This document shows positions 8,649-16,281 of a stretch of DNA of 38,891 bases, piece after piece. The notes under the pieces are model-generated. The model was given only the letters and a program-made list of their open reading frames with translations. It had not been told where the DNA came from and ran no database searches. The position numbers and the translations under genes are program-made. Numbering within the stretch: position 1 is the stretch's first letter; every line of letters begins with the position of its first letter. Origin of the DNA: Bacteroidota bacterium (GTDB lineage: Bacteria; Bacteroidota; Bacteroidia; Chitinophagales; Chitinophagaceae); contig JAEZDC010000086.1 of assembly GCA_023429825.1 (NCBI GenBank), forward strand, positions 1-38,891. Direction: 5' to 3'.

Positions 8649-9302
8649 TCATTCCTTTATTACCAGGTTCTTTACGCTGATTCTTCCGCAATTAATCTCT
8701 TTCTGTTCTATCAAAGGATTCCCCGGAATGCTTTTGTATGCAGCAACGGTATAAATGAGATCCTGTCCTTTTAAGCTAAGTCCTGTGCGCAATACACCAC
8801 CTACACCTTTATTAGAAACCATCAATATATTGAAAGCAATGGATCTGCTTGAGCCGATCATTCTTTTCAACGAACATGATCTATTAGTGGCTGTATCCAA
8901 AAAAGATTGAAGGGGCAGACCATAATCTCTTGCGGACTCCTTATCGGTGGTCATACTATCGGAAGGGATAAAAAATTTCATGTAGCTACCGGATGAAACC
9001 GGAAACTCAAGTGAGTCTATCGGAAAGTTGATCACTAATTCAACAGGATTAGTTGTTTCATTTGTTACCTGTGTATAAAATATGGCATATGGATGTTTTT
9101 TGCCCTCACTGTCAGTGTATGCACCACCCATGGGAAAACTGTTATGTATGATCAAACGCTTACCCAGGGAATCAGCATACACATATTTCCTTGTCGAATT
9201 TACTGTACCTGTATCAACATATCCGCCGGTTGATGTACTGCCTTGCTTACAGGAAAAAACTCCTGTTACCGAGATAATAAATATCAGTATGTTTTTTTTC
9301 AT
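8649..9302 (-). CDS. putative lipoprotein, function unknown
   Basis: 217 residues from the ATG at 9302; an in-frame ATG at 9317 is also possible. The N-terminus (MKKNILIFII, then VFSC) is a lipoprotein signal peptide with the lipid-accepting Cys at about residue 18. A Ser/Thr/Gly-rich linker and a beta-rich soluble domain follow. No known domain is recognised. Orientation is convergent with the outer-membrane protein gene; 222 bases lie between the two stop codons and hold only the terminator of that gene. Likely anchored to a membrane facing the periplasm. Confidence 0.7.
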   Translation of the reverse strand: MKKNILIFIISVTGVFSCKQGSTSTGGYVDTGTVNSTRKYVYADSLGKRLIIHNSFPMGGAYTDSEGKKHPYAIFYTQVTNETTNPVELVINFPIDSLEFPVSSGSYMKFFIPSDSMTTDKESARDYGLPLQSFLDTATNRSCSLKRMIGSSRSIAFNILMVSNKGVGGVLRTGLSLKGQDLIYTVAAYKSIPGNPLIEQKEINCGRISVKNLVIKE

Positions 9303-9600
9303 TTTCGCTGTTGACATTCAACTCGTGTACAATGGAATAAGTATATATCAATGACATTTCCCGTTCTATCGATTTAGCTAAAGATATAAAGCTAATTGAA
9401 AACTAATGCGGGTAGCTTGGCTTAGCCGCTATTGTATAAATATAATGTGATGTGCCGGTCTCACTGAACCATGCTTCACTGACCCCCGATAATGCCGAAT
9501 TAGTAAGAGATTAGAATGTGACTGCCTTAATTCTTTTCATCGCCGTGAATGGGTGCCTTTGTCTTATTGTTAGTAAGTTGCGCCAGTATCATTAAATAGC
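9303..9600. other. divergent intergenic region, lipoprotein / nhaA
   Basis: About 300 bases between two divergent genes, so it should carry promoters for both. I see no convincing TTTG-N19-TAnnTTTG pair, no hairpin and no small gene with credible coding character. Confidence 0.5.
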
Positions 9601-10815
9601 ATGGCGATAAAGATAAATTACAAGGTATTCCGCGATTTTGTTCGGTCAAGCAACTTTGGAGGATTCCTGCTCCTTATCTGTGTTGTGATCTCCTTGATTC
9701 TTGCGAACACTTCAATGGGCCCCTTTATTCAAACTGTACTGGATGCGAAGCTTGGATTTGAAAACAATTTCATCCATCTTAAATACTCTGTCAGTATGTG
9801 GATCAATGATGGGTTGATGGCCATTTTTTTCTTGTTGGTGGGTTTGGAGATCAAAAGAGAAATTGTAGAAGGTGAGTTGTCTACACCTAAGAAGGCACTC
9901 TTGCCCATAGTAGCTGCTATAGGTGGGGCAGTTGTGCCCGCTTTGATCTATTTTGGTTTTAATGGCGGTAGCGAAACGAGTAGTGGCTGGGGGATCCCTA
10001 TGGCAACTGATATTGCCTTTGCACTAGCAGTACTTTCCTTATTGGATAAACGTGTGCCAGGCAGTTTAAAAATATTCCTGGCGGCGCTGGCAATAGCAGA
10101 TGATCTGATTGCGGTTTTGGTCATTGCCTTTTTTTATTCCTCAGGTATAGAAGCCGGATATTTGGGATTGGCGGGGGTTGGTTTGTTTGTATTGATCTTA
10201 ATGAATCGCTTTAAAGTTAAAAATCCCTACTTATATCTCATTCCGGGCATTTTCATTTGGTATTTTGTGCATCACTCCGGCATTCATGCAACCATAGCAG
10301 GCGTTTTAGTAGCGATGACCATACCTACTAATAAAACGCAGGTGGAGTCTCCCCTGGAAAAACTGGAACATGCACTGGTTAAACCAGTAAACTTTTTGAT
10401 AATACCCGTTTTCGCTTTTGCCAATACTAATATTACTATTCATAGGGAAATGATTGAAGGTTTAACTTCTCCGTTGGGGTTAGGCATCACAATAGGTTTA
10501 CTGCTTGGAAAGCCTGTGGGTATTGTTTTATCTGTTTTTATTTGTTCTAAGTTAGGTATCGGCCAATTGCCTGCTAGCAGCAAACTGGTTCATATGATCG
10601 GGGTGGGGCTTTTAGGCGGAATTGGCTTTACCATGTCCATCTTTATATCAATGTTATCGTTCCAGAACCCCCGTTTTATTGAGGAGGCAAAACTATCTGT
10701 GTTGCTTACTTCATTAACAGCCGGGTTGATAGGCTATTTGGTTTTGAAATCTTCATCCCCCCGTGTCATACTAGGTGCAGGCGCAACCCATGGCGACAGC
10801 GATGCAGATGAGTAG
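9601..10815 (+). CDS. nhaA: Na+/H+ antiporter NhaA
   Basis: 404 residues with about 11-12 membrane segments, normal for NhaA. Family hallmarks are present: the acidic pair Asp167-Asp168 in ALAIADDLI (equivalent to Asp163/Asp164 of the E. coli protein, the Na+ and H+ site), and PMATDIAFALAVL (about 133-145), the conserved discontinuous helix with Thr-Asp. NhaA exchanges protons for sodium at the inner membrane and supports pH and salt homeostasis. The gene appears to stand alone: divergent from the lipoprotein and followed by a long inverted repeat rather than a cotranscribed gene. Start is the ATG that opens the hydrophilic N-terminal helix. Confidence 0.95.
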   Translation: MAIKINYKVFRDFVRSSNFGGFLLLICVVISLILANTSMGPFIQTVLDAKLGFENNFIHLKYSVSMWINDGLMAIFFLLVGLEIKREIVEGELSTPKKALLPIVAAIGGAVVPALIYFGFNGGSETSSGWGIPMATDIAFALAVLSLLDKRVPGSLKIFLAALAIADDLIAVLVIAFFYSSGIEAGYLGLAGVGLFVLILMNRFKVKNPYLYLIPGIFIWYFVHHSGIHATIAGVLVAMTIPTNKTQVESPLEKLEHALVKPVNFLIIPVFAFANTNITIHREMIEGLTSPLGLGITIGLLLGKPVGIVLSVFICSKLGIGQLPASSKLVHMIGVGLLGGIGFTMSIFISMLSFQNPRFIEEAKLSVLLTSLTAGLIGYLVLKSSSPRVILGAGATHGDSDADE

Positions 10816-10897
10816 TGTTGATCGTGACGAATGGCCATGAAGCACAGGACCTCGAACGAAAAATCTGTTATAAGGGAATACTGATTCTGATAGTTAT

Positions 10898-10938
10898 TGC
10901 CAATCAACTGGCCTTAATTCCAGGTCAGTTAATTGGCA
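10898..10938. repeat. long imperfect inverted repeat downstream of nhaA
   Basis: TGCCAATCAACTG (10898-10910) and CAGTTAATTGGCA (10926-10938) are 13-base arms with one mismatch and a 15-base spacer. No T-tract follows on either strand, so a standard intrinsic terminator is not supported. It could be an operator or an RNA hairpin ending the nhaA transcript. The surrounding 10816-11071 holds no convincing gene. Confidence 0.6.
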
Positions 10939-11071
10939 CCCTCCTTCTCGAAGTCTCTTTCATCACCTATGTGCGTCAGCTAAAGGACATTGCTGTTTTG
11001 ATATGATAGTTCATCAATTCGCAGCGTTCGCTTTTCACTTTGCCTGCAGTGAACATTACGATGAAGGGAAA

Positions 11072-11455
11072 CTATTTCTTAGCCGGGTTAGTAAATAGAA
11101 TCATTCCGAACAATAAAGCCAAGATCGAATACACAACCGCAATAATCCATAAGTAGGGTGAAATCGAATTATTCATCGCTGCCTTAATAAGCGCAATTGC
11201 AGCGATCATGAAGTGGGCAAAATTGCCCATTGCAAGTGGCCTTGCATAGATACCGCCAATCAAAACGGTCTTTGCCATCCAATTCATTATAGCAAATCCC
11301 ATATATAAGGCACCCGTGACTTGTACAAACAGGATTAGCGTTTCCGTTGGAGAAAGTCTAACGTTATTTAAAATCTCTTTGGGAAAAAAAGAGGCTGTTA
11401 AGCCCAAAACTCCTGTCACAACTGAACTTGCAATCATAATGTATTTACTATTCAT
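11072..11455 (-). CDS. small four-helix membrane protein, unknown function
   Basis: 127 residues with four hydrophobic segments (about 5-23, 39-57, 78-95 and 101-122) and short charged loops, ending in a basic tail (NPAKK). This is the profile of the many small uncharacterised inner-membrane proteins of Bacteroidota. No catalytic motif is visible and no family is recognised. The gene is isolated, with a 256-base gap on one side and 270 on the other. Confidence 0.65.
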   Translation of the reverse strand: MNSKYIMIASSVVTGVLGLTASFFPKEILNNVRLSPTETLILFVQVTGALYMGFAIMNWMAKTVLIGGIYARPLAMGNFAHFMIAAIALIKAAMNNSISPYLWIIAVVYSILALLFGMILFTNPAKK

Positions 11456-11601
11456 TTATATTCTTTGTTCGTTTTGTCATCATTCGTGGAGATGAATAGA
11501 ATTTACTTCTCCGCAACCCATCTTGCAGAGATTGTTCCGGAAGCCTAAGGATATTGGGTTTGAATATGAAGATAGTACACTTAACCCGCAATGTCGCCTT
11601 T

Positions 11602-11638
11602 CATTTCCCGCCGGTGAGACATTGGCAGGGGGGAAATG
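11602..11638. repeat. 8-bp perfect inverted repeat in intergenic region
   Basis: CATTTCCC (11602-11609) and GGGAAATG (11631-11638) form perfect 8-bp arms around a 21-base spacer. No T-tract. It could be a protein-binding site, or chance; there is no gene on either strand here. Confidence 0.35.
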
Positions 11639-11671
11639 CAATAGCGTAGATGGTAACAAGTTTCATTCATA

Positions 11672-11704
11672 CTAAAAATAAAAGCCCTACTTCTCAGCAG
11701 GGCT
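11672..11704 (-). terminator. rho-independent terminator of the helical protein gene
   Basis: On the minus strand AGCCCTGCT (11704-11696) pairs with AGTAGGGCT (11691-11683), a 9-bp stem with one G-U pair and a GAGA tetraloop, followed by TTTATTTTT. It lies 22 bases after the stop of the gene ending at 11726. Confidence 0.85.
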
Positions 11705-11725
11705 CACACCTTCTATTACTTAATA

Positions 11726-12427
11726 TCACTTGCTTGCTGGTAGTGCCGGGGGCTCGCTTCCTTTTACATTCTGCTCATCCTTGCTCTTACTCCTCGTATG
11801 CCCAACTACCCGCACACTAAAATACAGCATACAAAAGTGAGGATGCTTTTTACGCTGCGCCTTTACCAGGCAATCCATCTTCTTCATTACTACCGTCAGT
11901 TCTTTAAAAGATGCATCCAGTCCCGTTGTCGCCGTTTTTTTCTTACCCCTGTTATTTCGCGGTGCAGGATTTAACGTTTCAAATGTTTTGGTGAGCGTTT
12001 CGAGGTTAGTAATATCGCTGGCATCTGCACCATAATCTTCAATGTCTGCCGCAATAAGATCTGCATTGTCTTTGATCAGCTTCAAGGTAGCCACGAGCGT
12101 ATGATCGTCCAAACGGTCTAAACTACTTTCCGAATAATTGAAAATCGCAAGCAGCGCTGTTTTGTTTTCATCCATTGCATATGCTTTCGCTGCTGAAATA
12201 ATGATCAATGCTGCCTGGATTGCTGCCTTCGCAGCCAGTTGCTTTTCCTCTGCATTGGTTTTCAATTCTTGTTCCTGGTTTTGTTTTTCGATCTTCTTGA
12301 GCAGGTTTTCCAATACAACCTGGTTGGCTGCTAATTTTTTGAGCGTGGCTACGAGGGCGGCGTTTTCTTTAAGCATTTGTAAAACTGCTTTCACCATCGT
12401 GAGCCGTCTAACATAAACTGCCTTCAT
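11726..12427 (-). CDS. conserved-type helical protein, unknown function
   Basis: 233 residues from the ATG at 12427, chosen because residues before it in the longer frame (start 12508) are Lys/Asn-rich and unlike a protein start, while MKAVYVRRLTM is a natural one. The protein is almost all helix, with a Lys/Glu/Gln-rich coiled-coil-like stretch (about 30-65) and Ala-rich helices after it, then a basic linker (NNRGKKK, near 155-161) and a Pro/Ser-rich tail. It resembles, from memory only, a widespread group of unnamed Bacteroidota helical proteins. No signal peptide or membrane segment. Its own terminator suggests single-gene transcription. Confidence 0.65.
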   Translation of the reverse strand: MKAVYVRRLTMVKAVLQMLKENAALVATLKKLAANQVVLENLLKKIEKQNQEQELKTNAEEKQLAAKAAIQAALIIISAAKAYAMDENKTALLAIFNYSESSLDRLDDHTLVATLKLIKDNADLIAADIEDYGADASDITNLETLTKTFETLNPAPRNNRGKKKTATTGLDASFKELTVVMKKMDCLVKAQRKKHPHFCMLYFSVRVVGHTRSKSKDEQNVKGSEPPALPASK

Positions 12428-12969
12428 TTTACAAGAGTTTAGGTGATTAAATTGTTTTTTACCTGTTACTAACGCAAGGCTTTTTTTCTTATTGTATGTT
12501 GCCAACAACGGTGTTGCAACGAGAACTTCAACAGTGTAACACGCTCCATCTTATTTGCAATCGGCATCAGGATATTTGTATCATACAACGTATTATTTGA
12601 GGAGTATACCGCGACGATTGGGATGCATTCAATGCTGTTTGAAATAAGTGCCGCTTTAATTGCTATGAATGCTATGATGCTTACGAAACGCTATGTCGTT
12701 TTATCTTAAGAGTCAGTATGAATAGAAATGGTCGCCGCGGCATTCGGCATAAACACCATGTATGTTTTACTAAGCACTATGATATTTGTGATGGCCGCAG
12801 CGTTTTTTGTGATCCTCTTACTCTTCGGGCATATAATAAAAGCTAACTTCTATGTTCTCTCGCAACGGCGCCTGGTATAAACGATTTTAAATGTATTAAT
12901 TTCTTTTGTGAGCTCCGGTGAATCCCAGGAATTACGGCCTGACAGTACTGCACTTAACGCTTTCGCCAC
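12428..12969. other. long intergenic region, mostly unassigned
   Basis: 542 bases between two minus-strand genes. The only candidate gene is a 50-codon plus-strand frame at 12728-12880. The remainder shows no terminator, promoter pair or repeat that I can support; 12663-12700 has a loose ATGAATGCTATGATGC-like redundancy only. Confidence 0.5.
12728..12880 (+). CDS. candidate small single-span membrane protein
   Basis: 50 residues. It starts MVAAAFGINTM, followed by a strongly hydrophobic segment (about residues 12-36: MYVLLSTMIFV, then AAAFFVILLLFG) and a short basic tail (SQRRLV). An internal ATG at 12758 would give 40 residues. The single-span plus positive tail is typical of small membrane proteins, and it lies in an otherwise empty 542-base gap. 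No ribosome-binding site or clear promoter supports it, and a chance hydrophobic frame cannot be excluded. Confidence 0.35.
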   Translation: MVAAAFGINTMYVLLSTMIFVMAAAFFVILLLFGHIIKANFYVLSQRRLV

Positions 12970-14298
12970 TCAGTTTATCTTTTTGATCTCCTCCACAATA
13001 CCACTATTGATCAATTGCACAGATTTAATAGAATTGTCTGCATTTAATTCAAAGTTGAGTTGCCTGTCTGTTCCGTCCGCATAGAAAAACTTACGGTTAG
13101 ATTCAGGTACCAGTTCAATGTCTTTACTACCTTCTATTCTCCTGTATAATTTGCCTTCCTTCAGCACCACTTCATATGCACTGCTGGCAGTTTGGTATTT
13201 CCCTACGAATTTCTCCAGGTCTTTGCTACTAAGCGTTACCGCAACGTGTGTATAAGGAGGTATTACATGTTTGTCAAAAAGAATAGCTGCTAACGTATTA
13301 GTAATGGCCGGGGATGGAGAACCGTTATTGGAAAGCACAATGATATGGATGTTGTCAGCAGGGTAGTATGCATTATAACATAAAAAACCCGGGATGGCAC
13401 CGCCATGACTGATACGTCTGTGATTATCCAATGTGTCGATCGTTAAACCATACCCATATTTGTTGAGATAGGATGTGGTCATTTTAGTAAACATGGCAGA
13501 TGAAATGATTTCACCGCCATGCAAAGCTTTGTTCCATGCATACAGATCCCTGGTAGTGGAAACCATGGCACCGGCGCTGTAGGGAAATTCCATAGCCATA
13601 AATGGCGCATTACGCCAGCCGGAAGACGTCCTGGTATAACCTAGCGCCCTGTTTAGAAGTATAGAATCCAACCGGTCAACGAATGTATTTTCAAGACCTG
13701 CTTTTTTTACCACATTATTCAGGACATAGTTGCTGTAAGATTGCCCACTTACTTTTTCAATGATATAGCCGAGAAGAAAGTAACCCGAGTTATTATAATT
13801 ATACTTTGTGCCGGGAGAAAACTCATACGGTTCGTTTTTGACGAGGTTTATCAGCGAGTCTTTATGATAGGAAAGAGGAGCAATGGAGATGGTCTTTGGC
13901 ATGTTGGTATAACTCTTAATACCGGAGGTGTGGTTGAGCAGCATATGGATTGTTACACTATCACCTTTGGGAAAGCCAGGAAAGTATTTACTTAAATTTT
14001 CATCGAGGCTTAATTTTCCTGCTTCCACCAACTGAAGCACAGCCGCAGCAGTAAACTGTTTAGTGAGAGATCCGACCCTGAATTTTGTTTCGATGGTATT
14101 CGGAACATTTAATTCTTTACTGGCTGATCCAAAAGCCTTTTCATAAATGATCTTGTTGTCTTTCGCTACCAGCACTGCACCACTGAATTCATTTACATTC
14201 GCTTGCGCTTTCATGTAATCATCTAACTTTGATGCATGATCTTTTTGTGCAGTTGCAAGAATAGGTAGCGACAAAAGAACTAGTAGTAGCGTTTTCAT
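12970..14298 (-). CDS. serine hydrolase, beta-lactamase / D-Ala-D-Ala peptidase family (PF00144-like)
   Basis: 442 residues with a signal peptide (1-18, cleaved after ATAQ). The three penicillin-recognising motifs are present: SxxK as Ser77-Leu-Thr-Lys80 in VGSLTKQF, YxN as Tyr168-Asn-Asn170 in YNNSGY, and HxG as His298-Gly-Gly300 in ISHGGAIPGF. This is the class-C-like esterase/peptidase family, exported to the periplasm. A beta-rich C-terminal domain (about 355-442) follows, as in many Bacteroidota members. Substrate may be a peptide, ester or beta-lactam; sequence cannot decide, and resistance should not be assumed. Monocistronic by context. Confidence 0.88.
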   Translation of the reverse strand: MKTLLLVLLSLPILATAQKDHASKLDDYMKAQANVNEFSGAVLVAKDNKIIYEKAFGSASKELNVPNTIETKFRVGSLTKQFTAAAVLQLVEAGKLSLDENLSKYFPGFPKGDSVTIHMLLNHTSGIKSYTNMPKTISIAPLSYHKDSLINLVKNEPYEFSPGTKYNYNNSGYFLLGYIIEKVSGQSYSNYVLNNVVKKAGLENTFVDRLDSILLNRALGYTRTSSGWRNAPFMAMEFPYSAGAMVSTTRDLYAWNKALHGGEIISSAMFTKMTTSYLNKYGYGLTIDTLDNHRRISHGGAIPGFLCYNAYYPADNIHIIVLSNNGSPSPAITNTLAAILFDKHVIPPYTHVAVTLSSKDLEKFVGKYQTASSAYEVVLKEGKLYRRIEGSKDIELVPESNRKFFYADGTDRQLNFELNADNSIKSVQLINSGIVEEIKKIN

Positions 14299-14413
14299 GG
14301 TGTACGTTTGGCGAGTGAATATAATGGCTTAAAATAAAGAATTAAAACGAAGCAATCACACTAGGTGATGCTATTCTAATACTGTACTGGCCACATCTTA
14401 CAAAAAAACATTA

Positions 14414-15202
14414 TCAATTCTCTATCACCTTGCTCTCGATAAACTTTCCTCCACCTCCGGCAGGGCAAACCCAATCACCATCCTTGTTCTTGAAACAGGT
14501 ACGGTTCTCTTCAGTGATTGTGCGGCGTACACTGGTACTGTATTGCTCACACAATATCTCGGTGGTTTTAATAGGGTAGAGCATGGCATTGAGCGGTGCA
14601 CCAGTGTGCAGGCGCTTATCGCCAAACCGTGTGCTGGTCCAGGTGTTCTTATAAGGCTTACCCATTTCAAAGCGGGTAAAGGTCATGCCTACTGCGCTGG
14701 GTGCGGTGATTGAATTTGGGTTCACTCGTACCGCAGCTTTTTCATAGATCACTCTTTTAAATAGCGCGGCAGAAGGAGCGGAGTTCCGGCTAACACTGCC
14801 CGGAGGTGCACTCATTGAACAACCACCGTCAGCGGTTTCTTTATTCTTAGTAACCGGATCCTTTTTATCCGTGGCAGGATCGGTATTTTTCTTAACGGGT
14901 TCTTTAGCTGTTGCTTTTTTCCCGACGCATGGTTCTTTGGTACCTGCGATGAGCAGTCCATTAGTTTCAGGAGGAGCCCATTCAATTTTATCAGTCCAGC
15001 TAAACTTGATACCGAACCAGCCGACGTGTGGAGAGGTAGTACCAATCTCCACTATAGTTCCAACAGTTTCCGGTGACCAGTTATAGGCCACTTTTGTCCC
15101 TACGCCGCAGGGTGTGTTTTGTGCCGAGATGTGGTTGCTGCTAAAAAATGAAAAGACGATAGTTGATCCCACAATTAAGAAAGATGTTGGCTTTCGTTTC
15201 AT
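14414..15202 (-). CDS. secreted protein with charged linker, unknown function
   Basis: 262 residues with a signal peptide (about 1-27, cleavage after ISAQ). The mature N-terminal ~70 residues look like a small beta-barrel (GTKVAYNWSPETVGTIVEIG; WFGIKFSW), similar in feel to SH3/Tudor-type folds. A Lys/Asp/Thr-rich linker (about 95-125) follows, then a Cys-containing C-terminal domain with a CxxxxxGDWVC pair near the end. Four to six cysteines suggest disulphides outside the cytoplasm. No family recognised. Gene stands alone between minus- and plus-strand neighbours. Confidence 0.65.
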   Translation of the reverse strand: MKRKPTSFLIVGSTIVFSFFSSNHISAQNTPCGVGTKVAYNWSPETVGTIVEIGTTSPHVGWFGIKFSWTDKIEWAPPETNGLLIAGTKEPCVGKKATAKEPVKKNTDPATDKKDPVTKNKETADGGCSMSAPPGSVSRNSAPSAALFKRVIYEKAAVRVNPNSITAPSAVGMTFTRFEMGKPYKNTWTSTRFGDKRLHTGAPLNAMLYPIKTTEILCEQYSTSVRRTITEENRTCFKNKDGDWVCPAGGGGKFIESKVIEN

Positions 15203-15417
15203 AAGGCTGGTATTTGTCTGGAATACTTAATTGCCAAAATACGGAATTATTGCTTGCATTCTCGCTTCTGCAGAACCAGCTTGTTATTACAATGTGTTAC
15301 TTGCTTTTGCGCATTCCATTGGTGTTCAGAAATGACAAAGATCAATCTTTCTCCTAAGCGCTGTCACTTTTTATAGGAGCCTTGAAACTGACATTTGTGT
15401 TTCCAAAAACACACTTT

Positions 15418-15768
15418 ATGCAAACGTATCAACAAACAATTCCTGCACGCTTTCAGCGTACTCATAAGCAGCAACCAGCAATCTACCGTTTTTTTACCTG
15501 GGCCGAAAAGCAAGAGCCTAACCGGTTCGGCTGGCTGGCAGTGATTATTGCATTGCAAGCTTGCCTTGTGGTTCCGGTCAGCCTGTTATTCGTATTTGCT
15601 GCGGGTAATGCTTTACTACATTGGGCAATGATCACCGGGGCTATGGCAATGTGCCTGGTTACTAACCTCGCCGCTATGCCAACTAAGATCACCATTCCGG
15701 TTTTCATTTTGAGCCTGCTGATAGACATTGCCGTAGTGGCAATGTGCCTGCAATCGATTTGGTTTTAA
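15418..15768 (+). CDS. small three-helix membrane protein, unknown function
   Basis: 116 residues from the ATG at 15418; a TTG start at 15382 would add 12 residues but is less likely. A basic hydrophilic N-terminus (about 1-37) precedes three hydrophobic segments (about 38-62, 66-86 and 90-113). A short terminator follows 30 bases after the stop. No motif or family recognised; probably an inner-membrane protein. Confidence 0.6.
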   Translation: MQTYQQTIPARFQRTHKQQPAIYRFFTWAEKQEPNRFGWLAVIIALQACLVVPVSLLFVFAAGNALLHWAMITGAMAMCLVTNLAAMPTKITIPVFILSLLIDIAVVAMCLQSIWF

Positions 15769-15798
15769 AGTATCATAAACAATATCAGTTCTGCTTGT

Positions 15799-15829
15799 AA
15801 AAGTGAGGTGCAATACTTCACTTTTTTAT
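15799..15829 (+). terminator. rho-independent terminator after small membrane protein gene
   Basis: AAAAGTGA (15799-15806) pairs with TCACTTTT (15818-15825), 8 bp, loop of 11 bases, followed by TT and AT-rich DNA (TTTTTTATT in total). It closes the gene ending at 15768. Confidence 0.8.
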
Positions 15830-15905
15830 TACCTACACCATTCAGTTATGAGATGCAGTTAATATTGTTGAGGCACAATTTTCGCCCCAAAACGATAAAC
15901 AGTAT

Positions 15906-16127
15906 ATGAGCCAGGCATTTGTACGTGAAAGTGAGGAACAATGGCTGCCGGACGTGTCACCGACAGTTACCGCCTTAATTGCCTACCTCACCCGTGAGAA
16001 TAATGGTGTGAGAGTATACGAGCAGAAGACCTTTATCGATCCCAAAACAAAACGGGAGATACACCAGATGAGCAATGGCCTTAATTACGCAAAAGACGTT
16101 GACGGAAGATGGGAGATTGTGTGGTAG
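15906..16127 (+). CDS. small conserved-type protein, unknown function
   Basis: 73 residues, soluble, no signal or membrane segment. The sequence has even amino-acid use and a compact alpha/beta look: an N-terminal helix (VSPTVTALIAYLTRENNG), then RVYEQKTFIDPKTKREIHQM and a C-terminal DGRWEIVW strand, suggesting a real folded domain. Located 154 bases before glnS, with 8-bp repeat arrays in between. No family recognised. Confidence 0.65.
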   Translation: MSQAFVRESEEQWLPDVSPTVTALIAYLTRENNGVRVYEQKTFIDPKTKREIHQMSNGLNYAKDVDGRWEIVW

Positions 16128-16136
16128 AAGCGAAGC

Positions 16137-16168
16137 GATTCGACAATAAGACAATTAACTAATGCGAT
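16137..16168 (+). repeat. degenerate 8-bp repeat array B1
   Basis: Units begin at 16137 (GATTCGAC), 16145 (AATAAGAC), 16153 (AATTAACT) and 16161 (AATGCGAT), exactly 8 bases apart. It starts just after the stop codon of the 73-residue gene. Confidence 0.6.
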
Positions 16169-16203
16169 CGTGCTGTTTATGGCATACCCTTATTATGTTG
16201 CTA

Positions 16204-16268
16204 CATTGTTTAATTGTCTAATTACCAAATTGTCCCGTTGCCGAATTGCCCTCATTCCCGAATTGTTA
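16204..16268 (+). repeat. degenerate 8-bp repeat array B2 upstream of glnS
   Basis: Units begin at 16204 (CATT), 16212, 16220 and 16228 (AATT), 16236 (CGTT), 16244 (AATT), 16253 (CATT, one extra base) and 16261 (AATT). The array runs directly into the TATCTTTG box of the glnS promoter, and its ATTG at 16245-16248 is a candidate -33 element. Confidence 0.85.
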
Positions 16269-16274
16269 TCTTTG
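16246..16274 (+). promoter_or_regulatory. Bacteroidota-type promoter of glnS
   Basis: TATCTTTG (16267-16274) matches the -7 consensus TAnnTTTG exactly. A TTG (16246-16248) lies 18 bases upstream, close to the usual 19-base spacing to the -33 element, and it is part of an AATT repeat unit. The start codon of glnS (16282) is only 7 bases after the -7 box, so transcription may begin at or within a base or two of the ATG, giving a leaderless mRNA. Confidence 0.65.
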
Positions 16275-16281
16275 TCCACTT

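Noticed and set aside
9558..9580. A TTTG/TAAGTTG promoter for nhaA
   Set aside because: The spacing is about 12 bases instead of 19.
10815..11006. A 63-codon frame after nhaA with a hydrophobic stretch, starting GTG
   Set aside because: It overlaps the nhaA stop, covers the inverted repeat at 10898-10938 and has no recognisable composition or start signal; kept out as uncertain.
12970..14298. A beta-lactam resistance gene
   Set aside because: The family is broad; the motifs show only a serine hydrolase and do not show beta-lactamase activity.
8427..15417. A mobile element or genomic island in the orphan-gene stretch
   Set aside because: Many orphans, but no integrase, transposase, tRNA boundary, direct repeats or obvious composition shift could be seen.
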